Assembly (NCBI GenBank): GCA_015680685.1
Contig: MNCI01005856.1
Location: 367,102 to 431,101, forward strand
Length of the DNA stretch: 64,000 bases
Direction: 5' to 3'
Source of the DNA: Gnetum montanum
Lineage: Eukaryota; Streptophyta; Gnetopsida; Gnetales; Gnetaceae
In this document: positions 47,261 through 57,287 of the stretch, one piece after another
How positions within the stretch are numbered: position 1 is the stretch's first letter
Layout: each line of letters opens with the position of its first letter
Notes under the pieces: generated by a model
What the model was told of the DNA's origin: nothing
Databases searched by the model: none
Seen by the model: only the letters and a program-made list of their open reading frames with translations
Made by a program: the position numbers and the translations under genes

Positions 47261-49146
47261 AATATTTTTCATTTTCTTTAATTTTTTAGTTTTTGTTTTC
47301 CATCTTTTCATTTTTCAACTTCTTGTTTTATCTTTTTGTCTTTTTGGTATTTTTGTCTTTTCACATTTTTTATAAGTAATCTCATCTACGAATAAGAAAT
47401 TCATGTGGCTTGTTGGTTGAGGTGTGTTCTATGTTATTAAGTTTCGAGTGAGCAATTATTTGGACAATGAGCCCATTACACCCACTCATCCATTCTACAA
47501 ATAAGAGGTTCTGTTCGAGGGTATAGTGATATTCTTGACATTCTTAAAGACCAAAAATTAATTTTGTGTTCATTGTACCTAGAATGAAGAAGGATGGACC
47601 AAGAGGAAATGATTAGGGTGTGACATCAAGGGGACTTGTGGATTCTCTTTGGTGACATTTGTGGGAGTTATCATTCAATGTGGTCGTACTAAGATCCTTG
47701 TAGATCTAACAAAAAATGGGAGTAGGAGTAATAAAAAAGGCACTAAAAAATCGAATGTTGTTCTAAGGGGTCTCACTGGAAAGACATGCACCCATGCTTG
47801 AAGGTTGGTAGCTTCTATGGATTTAGTATGAAAAAAAAAAGAGAAGAGAAAAAAAAACAAACACAAAGAAAGTGCCACAAAACAAAAATCACTCCTCCCT
47901 TGAACAAAATGTCAAGTGATCATACTCCTTGTTTTTATGGTACTCTCATAGTCGCTCATCATGGGATGAAACAATGCAGTGTCACTAATCAGAGGAATTG
48001 ACTTGGTCCTGATCTTGGAACGATGGGTTAATGACACCTTAATCATGATTTACACACAGGATTCATTGTGCCCTGTGTCAGTTACCTCATGCCCAATCTC
48101 TACAATCCCTTTCTCTAGTTCATCTCATCTCACTAGTTCTATAATTTTATCTTGTGTCATTTCTAACATAGAATTCTTACCTCATTTTGGTGATATTTAC
48201 ATGTGTGTGTTTTGTGGAGTTACTGTGGATTACATTTAACACTTCTAGTGCCCACGGACACTTTAAGTGTGGTTACTCAAGGGCATTATAGGTAAGAACC
48301 TGCTTTGGGGAGGACCCACTTGTGTAATCTTTCATAATCTTCACTTATGACATAGCTCATACACACCAGTTCTTATCCTTATCATAATTTTTCAGAATGT
48401 TCTTTCCATATTACTATCCCTTTGATTCAATGTTCCTATGAATCATCACATAGCCTTTCTCTCTACCATCCAATGCCCTTATTGATAAATTCCACACCAT
48501 CATAATTTTCGTGCCTTAAGAACTAGTTGAATTACCCTGGAACCTTTTAACAATCATTCAGATGTCCTTATTCTACATCATTTAATTTCAAAGAAATATT
48601 AAAAATTTCGGTACATTCTCTAAGTGCCCTAACTTTGATGAAAATATATATACATGAATACCCTATGCTAATCAACATCATTTGAAACTATTCATGTGGG
48701 GGAGTTTTTGGAATTTTTCTCTACGACTTACGATTATGAGACTCTTGCTTGTATACCTATATCTCGCTCGCTAGTACTCCGATTTTCATTCTGTCTGAAC
48801 CTACTTGAACCTGAAGTGTTTAGCTTAGTTGTGGGGGAGGGACACATGCCAAATAGCACATAAATTTTTTAAAATTCATCATCACCCAAAGGACATATTT
48901 AAGGGTAATTAGTTGTGAAATTAATAATAGAAGGTGCCAAAAATAATTTCATCCCCTTAGCTATACTAGAAAATTAAATTTGAAAACCACCTAACTAAAA
49001 ATGACTCAACATTATAATCTTTCGGGGACATGTTCTTCCAATAATTAACATCACACGAAAATAAAGTAAATTAATTAAGGTAAGTAGTAAGGTATAACTT
49101 AACTTCAGAAACAACTGTACTAATGCTTGGCCTCGTGTGATTGCAG
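47261..49146 (+). other. Noncoding middle of the Athila-type element
   Basis: All six frames are short; no protease, RT or integrase motif. The plus-strand frame at 47,979-48,239 is hydrophobic and Ser-rich without a known match. Just before 49,147 the sequence TTGATTGCAG-like GTGATTGCAG resembles a splice acceptor, so the second ORF may be expressed from a spliced RNA. Confidence 0.5.
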
Positions 49147-49914
49147 ATGGCCCCGAAACGTGGACAACAGAAAGGTCCCACTCAAGGTGGAAGTAAATGA
49201 CCTAGGAGAGGTGAAGGAAAAGTTCCTACCAAACAACATGTGTAGCAGGAGGAATAATCATTTAGTCTCTACCAAGAAAACCCTCCGACTGTATAGTCTA
49301 GGAAGATAGAAGGAGGAGCGACTGCTGTGGCTGAATAGGGACAACATCTCACATTGCCCCAGGATTGTGTTTAGGCCATTCATGAGAAGTCCATATTCAC
49401 TGCAGTGATTGTGGAGTTAAACTTTGGATTGTTTGTAGATTTTTCTCCAGAGGCCATTAGGGATCACCTCATAGGGTCCCCATTATGGCCTACCCTCTCT
49501 AAAAGCAATTTTTGGTACTTAGGGGAAACACACCAATTTTGGAATAATAAAGAAGAAGGAACCACGGTTAACAATTATGGTGTGACTATTGATTTCTTTG
49601 TTCAAGCCATTTCAGAAGTATTAAACCTTCCAAATACAGGGCCAAAGGTTGCTCAAAACTAGCTGGAAACTTTTAGAATTGAGCAACTTACTAAACTATT
49701 GATAGAGAATAAAAGGGTGGTGAAAGAAAAAGATAAGGATGACTAGGATGCCTCTATGGCACAAGCACAAACTTACGCATATGCCAAGGCACTGAAAGCC
49801 TTATAAGAGGAGAAACTCCAGACCATACTTCAACACCATCAAATCCTAAGACTTGGAGCTCAAGAAAAGAGAAAGACACCCATGGAGGAGCCACCTCCAC
49901 TAGGAACTACATGA
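49147..49914 (+). pseudogene. Second ORF of the Athila-type element, function unknown
   Basis: 256 codons in one frame from ATG (MAPKRGQQKGPTQGG) to TGA, with about ten internal stops, mostly TAG. The middle is best kept: VIVELNFGLFVDFSP, LSKSNFWYLGETHQFW, VTIDFFVQAISEVLNLPNTG. The end is Gln/Lys/Glu-rich and helical. Its position between gag and the 3' LTR, basic N-terminus and NLPNTG-type motif resemble additional ORFs of Athila/Tat elements, whose role is not known to me. An alternative is a captured gene fragment. Confidence 0.6.
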
Positions 49915-50087
49915 GTTCCATCCAATTTTTTAATCATAGGATTTTCTTTTGTGTTGTGTCTCAATTTTTTTCTGAATCCACACTGTGGCATGAATCCATT
50001 CTAGTCAGTCAATAATCCCATACCTATCACTGTGTAATCAATGGAGATTGTTCTCACTTTAACTTGAGGACAAGTTTTCATTCAGTC

Positions 50088-50096
50088 GTGGGGGTA
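50088..50096 (+). other. Polypurine tract
   Basis: GTGGGGGTA directly precedes the 3' LTR, after the TTGAGGACAAG stretch common upstream of 3' LTRs in plant Ty3/gypsy elements. Confidence 0.7.
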
Positions 50097-50968
50097 TGAT
50101 GAGTCATGAATTTGCTAGTTGTGATATCGCAACCATGATATCAGAGCCGACGCGATATCGTGTAAGCGATATCATATATGTGATATCACAACCCATTCAT
50201 GATATCGCATATGTGATATTGTGGCTTGTCTCCTCATCTATAAATAAGAGGTAGATAGATGAGTTTAGGCATCTAGTTTTTATTTCCTTACCCAAACTCT
50301 TGTAGTTTTTCCTTCTTAGAGTTAGAATTATTTCCTAGTGTATGCCCGCAGTGTGGTGATTGTAATTGTATGACATCCTTTATTCGAGTGTGACATACTT
50401 GGACATGCACATGATCGGCAGTAAAGATCAAGATTACTTCATCATTGTAGCATTCACTTTGTTTAATTATTTAATTAATTGTTATTTACTTCTTTCCCAG
50501 TTAATCTCTCTCACCCTTATCTCATGTTAAAATGTGGAATGAGTACGACTTGATTACGAGCATTTAAGTGTGACAACTTGGTAACCCAGTAGCGTACCTA
50601 GGATCTGCGCTTGGTAACCCCAGTGGTAGTCGTGCATGAAGTCCAAGATGTGTATGGATAATCAAGGAATAGATTCTCATCACACTTAGGCTAGTTTAGA
50701 TTCTCTTACCCTCTCTCTCCTAGATTAGTTAATATTACTTTCCATTGCATTTAGGAGTAGCATTAGGATAGAAACCCATCATACACCTCAGTCTAGACTA
50801 AACTATACATGACAAAGCTAATACTAGTCTAGGTGGAAAGATAGTGAACTACGACCTAAGGCTAACTATCTAGATGCCACAACTAGTCCTTCTGTGGAGT
50901 TTGACTAGATCACACGTGTAATGCTCGTATTCATATGGTTAAGTGTAGGGGTACCTCACCACTCATCA
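50097..50968 (+). repeat. 3' LTR of the Athila-type element
   Basis: From TGATGAGTCA to CACTCATCA. The intact TG start shows the original terminus. Confidence 0.87.
50121..50246 (+). promoter_or_regulatory. LTR promoter: seven GATATC-type sites plus TATA box
   Basis: GATATC, or one-base variants of it, occurs seven times in about 100 bases (AGCGATATCA, GCGATATCG, TGATATCGC and so on), ending in TATAAATA at 50,239-50,246. Confidence 0.6.
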
Positions 50969-51430
50969 GTAGCCACATAGGTGAATAATCTATTGATATG
51001 TAACTTGAGAAATTTTTACCTCAACTTCTATGCAATAAAAGATATATGAATCCAAGATATCTACTATTTGAATGGTTACTCTAATTTTTATATGGGGTTT
51101 GGAAGCAATTTCTAACAAATCATTATAAAATTAATCCATAAACCTTACTCTATTTTTTTCCACTTGAAAAATCTTTTTATTGGATTTTTTAGGAGTCAAA
51201 CCTAGTTTTTTTCATATAGATAATGACATGATAGTAGATGTAGCTCTAGAATCAACTATAAAATTGTGAAGATATTTATCTTTTAACTTCATTGGTATAA
51301 GAAAATAAGGAGTTCCTTTATCAGGAGTAAAATCATAGCTATTTTTTGTTATCTTATCAATGTTAAACACATAGCTTAACTCTAACTCTCTAAATCTTCT
51401 TTTACATTTAATAAGCTTCAAATATTTTCT
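50969..51430 (-). pseudogene. Protease piece of old Ty3/gypsy element R
   Basis: The minus-strand frame at 51,421-51,212 contains FIVDSRATSTIM, the D-S-G-A protease box with Gly changed to Arg. It is followed after stops by FYNDLLEIASKPHIKIRVTIQIVDILDSYI, which fits the segment before RT. It is cut at 50,969 by the Athila-type element. Confidence 0.65.
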
Positions 51431-52299
51431 TTTGTGATCTCCTATCTATAACAATTGATATATACTGATGGTGGCCTTGACATGTTTAAGATCCTCAAAT
51501 AGATTATATTCTCCATCTCCATAAAAGCCTAATTTCTTTATCCATTTATTAAAAGTCTAATTTTGAGTACTTTGCTCTACTTGATCTTCTTTACTTTTAT
51601 TTTTCTATGTTCTACTTGGTTCAAAAACCTTCCTCTTAATATATGAATTAGAAATGATATTCAAAGGTTTGGAAGTGGTTAACTTTTCCTTTGATCACAA
51701 ATTATATCTATTTTCTTCATTGTCATTACACTCTTCATTTGATGATATATCCTCTTCAAAACTTGATAGGGAAGAGATCTCATTAGATCCATTTTCAAAA
51801 TATTTACTTGCATATTGAACACTAGATAGCTCCTTATCATATTCACTATCAAGAAAGTTGAACATACTAAGATTACTATCATCCACATCATATGGTAACT
51901 TAGTATCTCAATGCTTATGTTTCTTATTTTTCTTTTTTTCCTTGATTTTAACAATTCTAAAATATTTTTCTAGTTTCACTAATTTGTTGGAAAAGTCTCT
52001 CATTAACTATCCTTTTTTAGATTCTTTGTTTTCTAGCTCTTGCTCTATCTTAATATAAGATGGCTCTGGTAATGCTTTAAGTTAGGCAAAATCTTGCATA
52101 GGGATTGGAATTTTTTCTTCATCTTTTTGAGTTGTGATCATTTCTTCAAGTTTAGCTATTTTTCTAACTATATAGATTCACTAAAGTAATCATTCAATTT
52201 TAGCAAGTTTGAAGTTCTTATTAATTAGATTGAAATATTGGGATTTACAACCTTAAGTTAAGTATCTCTAAGAATTTCATTTGATGGTCTATATTGTCT
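51431..52299 (-). pseudogene. Gag C-terminal linker of element R, heavily decayed
   Basis: Minus-strand frames are Lys/Ser/Glu-rich (for example SLSSFEEDISSNEECNDNEENRYN). Zinc-knuckle residues are not visible. It is placed by position between gag core and protease. Confidence 0.4.
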
Positions 52300-52960
52300 T
52301 TTAAAGAGCCCACAAATTTGTTGAAATTTATTGTTGAAATCTTTAATTAACTCTTTATGTCCTTTCTTAGCTTGTACTATCCCACTATATAATTTTTTCT
52401 GATCTAATTGATTACCAAACTAAGCTAAGAAAAGATTTTTCAGGTCATCCCAACTTGTAATACTATTGTTTGTCAAGTTTGAATACCAAATTTGGGTCAT
52501 ATCCTTTAAATTTACTATAGAAAACCTATAAGCTTGGTCTTGGTGTTGAATATTTACATGGGCTAAAGCTAACTCAAATAAGTGAATGTATTCTTCAGCC
52601 AAGAAAGTTTTTACAAGAATAAAAGGATCAAGAAAATATTTGTAAATTAGCTTAAGAATATCATTGTAGTTTTGAAACCTTAATGGTGTGACTCATTGCC
52701 AAGGATTCATTGGTTGTGAATTTACCATCCTATTAGGATTATTTTTGATGGCTAAAATCTTATATTTCTTTGACCTTCTTCTATAGACTAATAAACCAAA
52801 CAGAAGAGGTGAACTTCTTATCCTTCTAGTTTTTACTCCACTACTTGTCCCAAACTCAAAAACCTTTCTTTTGTTCTTCTTTAAATGAATAATCAATCTT
52901 ATAATCAGAAAATTCTTTAGAACTTTCAAAATCTTCTAACTACGAATTTGTTAAATCATT
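52300..52960 (-). pseudogene. Gag core of old Ty3/gypsy element R
   Basis: The minus strand reads AEEYIHLFELALAHVNIQHQ, DMTQIWYSNLTNNSITSWDDL, FLAQ/stop-FGNQLDQKKLYSGIVQAKKGHKELIKDF and QICGLFKRQYRPS. This is the retrotransposon gag domain order (W-Y-x-L...ITSWDDLKNLFL...F). Only a few stops interrupt it. Its frame is separate from the Tat/Ogre and Athila gags in this window. Confidence 0.7.
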
Positions 52961-53119
52961 AACTGAAAAAAAAATAACAAATTTTCTTGCCCACCTTCTA
53001 TCACCAAAAAGAACTATTGGCATGCTAAGACTATTAGTCTCTTTGAATGTAATAAGCTATTAAGTTATGAACTTAGGTAACAAATGTTCTTGCCCTCCTT
53101 ATAGCATGAAAAAGAGAAC

Positions 53120-54465
53120 TATTGGTGACCATTTGAGACCATCAATGTTTCCCTTTGGCCTTGTGATTGGGATCAGGAAAATAAAGTTGTTTCTTCAAAC
53201 TTGAGTTTAGGTGCTTGCTAGTCTTTGGAAACACTAAGGCCCAGATACGTTCAAATAAACTCAATGGTAATAGACCAAACTAATTATAAATGTGTGTTTG
53301 CTTTTGTGAATGTTGAAATCATTGGGTTTGTGTATGAAATTGTAACTAGCTATTATAATAGAAATTCATCTAACCTTGTTGAATACTATGAATCATTAAA
53401 AATTCCTTTCTTTGTCAAGTTACTTAGTCTATATAGTCCCTATAGTACATTTCTTAAAACATATAAAATTTCACCAAAATTCTTAAGCACAATTTTGTAA
53501 AAATCTATTACTAATTTTCCTCACAGAGAAAGATCCACAAGAAAATTAGAAATAGAGCAGGATTCAATGGATTTTAAAAGCAAATAAGAAAGAAAAGTAG
53601 TTTTGTGTGGAATATCAAACATTTAAGTGAGATAAATTGAACATGAGGAAACACTTCAAAATAAAGTTGTTCCAATTCAATCGAAAGTGTTACAAATTGG
53701 CCAAATCCTCTTAGTTTAATAAGCAATTTCATAAAAGATGCTAATATTAAACTACCAAAATGTTTTGTAAATGTCAAAATACAAAATATTATTTGGCTAG
53801 TTAAATAGTTGTCAAGAATTTCAAATAATAGAGCTATCAAAAAAGATTTAACAATTTTAAGATTGAAACATCTAGGAAAAGACTTTAAAAATTAAATGTA
53901 TTTTAAGTAAGGTCAAAATATCAAAAATAATTTACTATTAAATTGCTCAATATGCTTTTCAAAAGACAACATAAACTTTTATTTGGAAACCAAATAAAAG
54001 TAGAGAATTGTGCAAAAATAGAGCTATAAGAGCAATCTAAAAATCTCAAAATTAAATTCTGGGCAAAGTACCATCTAAACAATTAGCTAAGCAACTAAGA
54101 CAAGATGAAAATAAAAGAACTCACAAGATTTAAAAAAAGTAATTAGCAATTAGCAAGCCATTCTTACAAGTAATCTTCAATACATCTTCTTGATTTCATT
54201 CCCTTTGCATTCTACCCTTCAAGATGTTTTATAATGGCTTCTTGGTAGTTACAATCATCATGGGAGATTAAGGTTAGTTATAACCATCATAGAGGTTAAT
54301 TATAACAACCATAGAGATTAAAAAGGTATAGTTGCCAACTATCCTATTTGGTAGTTACAACATTATGAGAAATTAAAATGTGTTATAACCACTATGGGAG
54401 TTAGTTATAACTACCATGATAGTTAATGAAAATTATTTATAACTACCATGGTCATTACTTATAAC
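53120..54465 (+). mobile_element. Family-M LTR, copy M2
   Basis: It starts TATTGGTGACCATTTGAGA (TG decayed to TA) and passes through TTTAGGTGCTTGCTAG and the AAAGCACAATTTTGTAAAAATC region. It ends in the TTATAACYACCATGG tail, exactly abutting M3. It is the longest gap-free M copy (~1,346 bp), useful as the reference for what is missing in M1 and M3. No gene inside. Confidence 0.65.
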
Positions 54466-55770
54466 TGTTGGCGACCGTTTGGGACGCGACTGCCAACGAG
54501 TGTCCTCGAATAGGATTTAGGTGCTTGTTGGTCTCTGGCAACACCAAGCCCCAGATACCTCCGAATAGACTCAGTAGTTAATGTGAGTATGTCTGTGTGC
54601 TATTGTGGTGTGTTTTTGTGAAAAATGGAATGATTGGGTTGTGTGTAAAACTATAAATGACTTATCTTAAAGAGATTCAACCAACTTTGCAAAGTACTAT
54701 GAGTTGTTGAGAGTTCCTATTTTGTTCAATTTCCTAGTCTATGCGGTCCTTATAATATCTACTTGTAACAAATAAATTTTTGCAAAAAAATTTGAGCACA
54801 ACTCTATGAATCTACTTCTATTTTTCCCTAGAGAAAGAGGTAGTTCCACANNNNNNNNNNNNNNNNNNNNNNNNNNNNNNNNNNNNNNNNNNNNNNNNNN
54901 NNNNNNNNNNNNNNNNNNNNNNNNNNNNNNNNNNNNNNNNNNNNNNNNNNNNNNNNNNNNNNNNNNNNNNNNNNNNNNNNNNNNNNNNNNNNNNNNNNNN
55001 NNNNNNNNNNNNNNNNNNNNNNNNNNNNNNNNNNNNNNNNNNNNNNNNNNNNNNNNNNNNNNNNNNNNNNNNNNNNNNNNNNNNNNNNNNNNNNNNNNNN
55101 NNNNNNNNNNNNNNNNNNNNNNNNNNNNNNNNNNNNNNNNNNNNNNNNNNNNNNNNNNNNNNNNNNNNNNNNNNNNNNNNNNNNNNNNNNNNNNNNNNNN
55201 NNNNNNNNNNNNNNNNNNNNNNNNNNNNNNNNNNNNTGCCAAGAATGATACTATCTAAACCACTAGCTAAAAAATTTAAACAAAATAAAAAATAATAAGC
55301 ATAACTCATAGGACTATGACAAAGAGGCTGAAATGTTTTCTTTAACAAATCATCTTACAAGAAATCTTTCATGATGTCTTCTTTACAAATTCTCTTCCCC
55401 CCTTTCCTCCAGGACCCAGAGTGAGACCCCCTTGAAGCCCTTTTATAGTAACCTCAAGGTAGTTACAATCATAATGAGAAGGTGAGGTAAGTTACAAACA
55501 TTAGGAGTGGTTATAACCACCATAGAGATAAAAAAACTATGTTGACAAGTGTCCCATTTAGTTGCCAAGTGGCCCATTCAGTTGCCAAGTGGTCACCATG
55601 GAGATAAAAAATTTGTAGTTGAAAAGTGGCCTTTCTAGTGGTTATAACCACCATTTCAATTGAGAGGCTACAAGTGTCATGAAATTACAACATTTATAGG
55701 AAATTTAAAATGAAGCCAAGTATCTAGTGGCTATATTCACCATAGAGTTAAATATCTTGTATTTGCAACC
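54466..55770 (+). mobile_element. Family-M LTR, copy M3, containing an assembly gap
   Basis: It starts TGTTGGCGACCGTTTGGGACGCGACTG and shares its first 230 bases with M1. The tail (GAGATAAAAA...GGTTATAACCACCA) ends near 55,770. It is head-to-tail with M2, as expected for two LTRs left without an internal region, or for a later M insertion at the end of M2. Confidence 0.62.
54851..55236. other. Assembly gap, 386 N
   Basis: A run of N. By comparison with M2 the true content should be LTR interior, roughly 540 bases between the same landmarks (M2 53,526-54,064), so the gap size may be underestimated. All ORFs spanning it are artefacts. Confidence 0.95.
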
Positions 55771-55964
55771 ATCATGAAGGACTCATGTTTGTATATGTCT
55801 CATTATGGTATGGCCATAAATATATTCATATTTCAATTTTATGGCCCCTTGCCGAGCAGGAGTGATGTTGGCATCAACAATTTCAAATATGTTATTTTAG
55901 AAATTTTAGCTTGTGGAAAAACATTCATCATAAGGATAGGAGTAACAAGATTGAATGAAACTTA
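55771..55964. other. Short spacer, nothing recognised
   Basis: A 63-codon plus-strand frame (55,774-55,965) has no family signature. I do not call it a gene. Confidence 0.3.
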
Positions 55965-56890
55965 ATGATCATTATGAAAAGGCAACATGGATCGATGGAA
56001 GGAATAGAAAATGACCCAATGCATGGATGATATGTAATTGTAATTGAAAGTTGGAAACTCTGTGTGGCTGCCATCGATGTCCTCTATTGAGGCCATTATT
56101 TTGGCTGAGGAAAACATGGCCCTCCTTGCTGTTGCTATCTGTCGCCAAGTTGCAGGGCCCAGGTGCTGAAATAGTTCTAGTAACCTAGAATTTGTGCTCA
56201 TGCTAGCCCTCAGCTACAAGACTGAAATTTCCCTTTCTTTTTGTCACACCGATGTGTAGTATGTATGCTTTCTATCTTTCTTGCACTCCAGTCCCCTTTG
56301 ATGGGGTAACAAATTATGGCTTGGAACCTTGGCCATTATCGCCATATCTTCAAACGTCATTTCTTTAATTCTAGGGTATCAGAGAAATTTCATGTCTTGG
56401 AGAAAATGTTAGTTCTCCTCACTAAGCTCCAACTTATCATTAGCTAGGCCAAACGAGGCCATCTACATGACATGCAGAAGATACTGAGCATCATGAATGC
56501 GATTACTAACATCTTCCTTGATGGTGTCCATCTTACAAAGCCATTGTATCTCCTCCTTTTGAGTAAATAGCTCCATCTTCTGCTAGATTTGACGTATGTT
56601 AGCTTCCATTTCTTCTAAAAGAAAACTATCTTTTTCATCTTGAATCTCCTCTTGTTCTACAATGCTATTTTTTCCTTTGTTATTCCTATTTAGTTGGCCA
56701 CACTGATTCTGCTGGTTTTTCCTGTTTCAGTGGTTTCTGTCGTCATCGTCATATATTTGGTTGATGATCTCTACCTTATCCTTTGAAGACTATAATTGTT
56801 CGCCTGTTAGATTATTACAGGGCTGCTTCCAATAATGAGGTCCATCAAATATGAGCTAGAAACCCTATTGCGTTTCTTCCCTTTTATGCA
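55965..56890 (-). pseudogene. Decayed coding sequence of unknown identity
   Basis: One minus-strand frame stays recognisable for about 300 codons with eight or nine stops: KVEIINQIYDDDDRN, GKNSIVEQEEIQDEKDSFLLEEMEANIRQI, KMELFTQKEEIQWLCKMDTIKEDV, FGLANDKLELSEEN, KEMTFEDMAIMAKVP, and finally ELFQHLGPATWRQIATARRAMFSSAKIMASIEDID in a 79-codon open end. The middle is coiled-coil-like. Stops are TAG, TGA and one TAA, mostly where CAG or CGA would fit. It could be an internal ORF of an element starting at 57,287 or a host gene fragment. No domain recognised. Confidence 0.45.
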
Positions 56891-57287
56891 AAGACTCCAC
56901 TCTTTGTATAATGTGGATTATTGAAGGAGATCTTATTTGTCTTTTGCAGGTTCCAGGAGCAAATGATAATTTTGGTTTAGGGTTCTAACCACTGGAAATA
57001 TTTGCCCCAGATTTACCTAGGGCTTCCTAAGTTTTTCTTTCTAAATTCTTGTTGTGTTTCTTCTAAAATCATTGCTCATAACCTATTCTTGTTTTTCCAG
57101 TTTTCATTGTTGATTCAAATGCAGAGTATATACAAAGTGTTTGACAAATTACCTTTTTCTAGTGTCTCTACTTTTGCTATCATTAAACATTACTGTGACA
57201 TCCAATTCTCAATTCTTATACTACAAAAACCTTTAATCAATTTTATCATGGCAACCTGTTCCATGAAATGGCCAAAATGTGTCAACA
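56891..57287 (-). other. Sequence beginning TGTTGACACATTTTGGCC on the minus strand
   Basis: The first two dozen bases from 57,287 resemble the start of N2 at 59,409 (TGTTGGCACATTTTGGCC), then similarity ends. This looks like the start of an LTR from a related family. The 101-codon plus-strand frame overlapping it is hydrophobic and probably chance. Confidence 0.4.

Larger units (their letters stand above)
44271..50968 (+). mobile_element. Complete pol-less Athila-type LTR retrotransposon, 6.7 kb
   Basis: Two directly repeated LTRs (855 and 872 bp) flank a tRNA-Asp primer site, a gag-type ORF, a long noncoding middle, a second sense-strand ORF and a purine tract. I find no protease, RT, RNase H or integrase in any frame between 47,260 and 49,146. 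It is thus a non-autonomous element of the TR-GAG kind, presumably mobilised by an autonomous Athila relative. Flanking 5-mers (TTGAT left, GTAGC right) do not match, so there is no visible target duplication. It splits element R. Confidence 0.82.

Noticed and set aside
47675-47878. Phe-rich minus-strand ORF at 47,675-47,878
   Set aside because: It is the antisense of an A-rich run. The F/L run gives the look of a signal peptide without support.
50969-50973. Target duplication for the 6.7-kb Athila-type element
   Set aside because: The 5-mers on the two sides (TTGAT and GTAGC) do not match, even after shifting by one or two bases.
54739-55348. 150-176-codon ORFs on both strands
   Set aside because: They run through the 386-N assembly gap and have no real sequence content.
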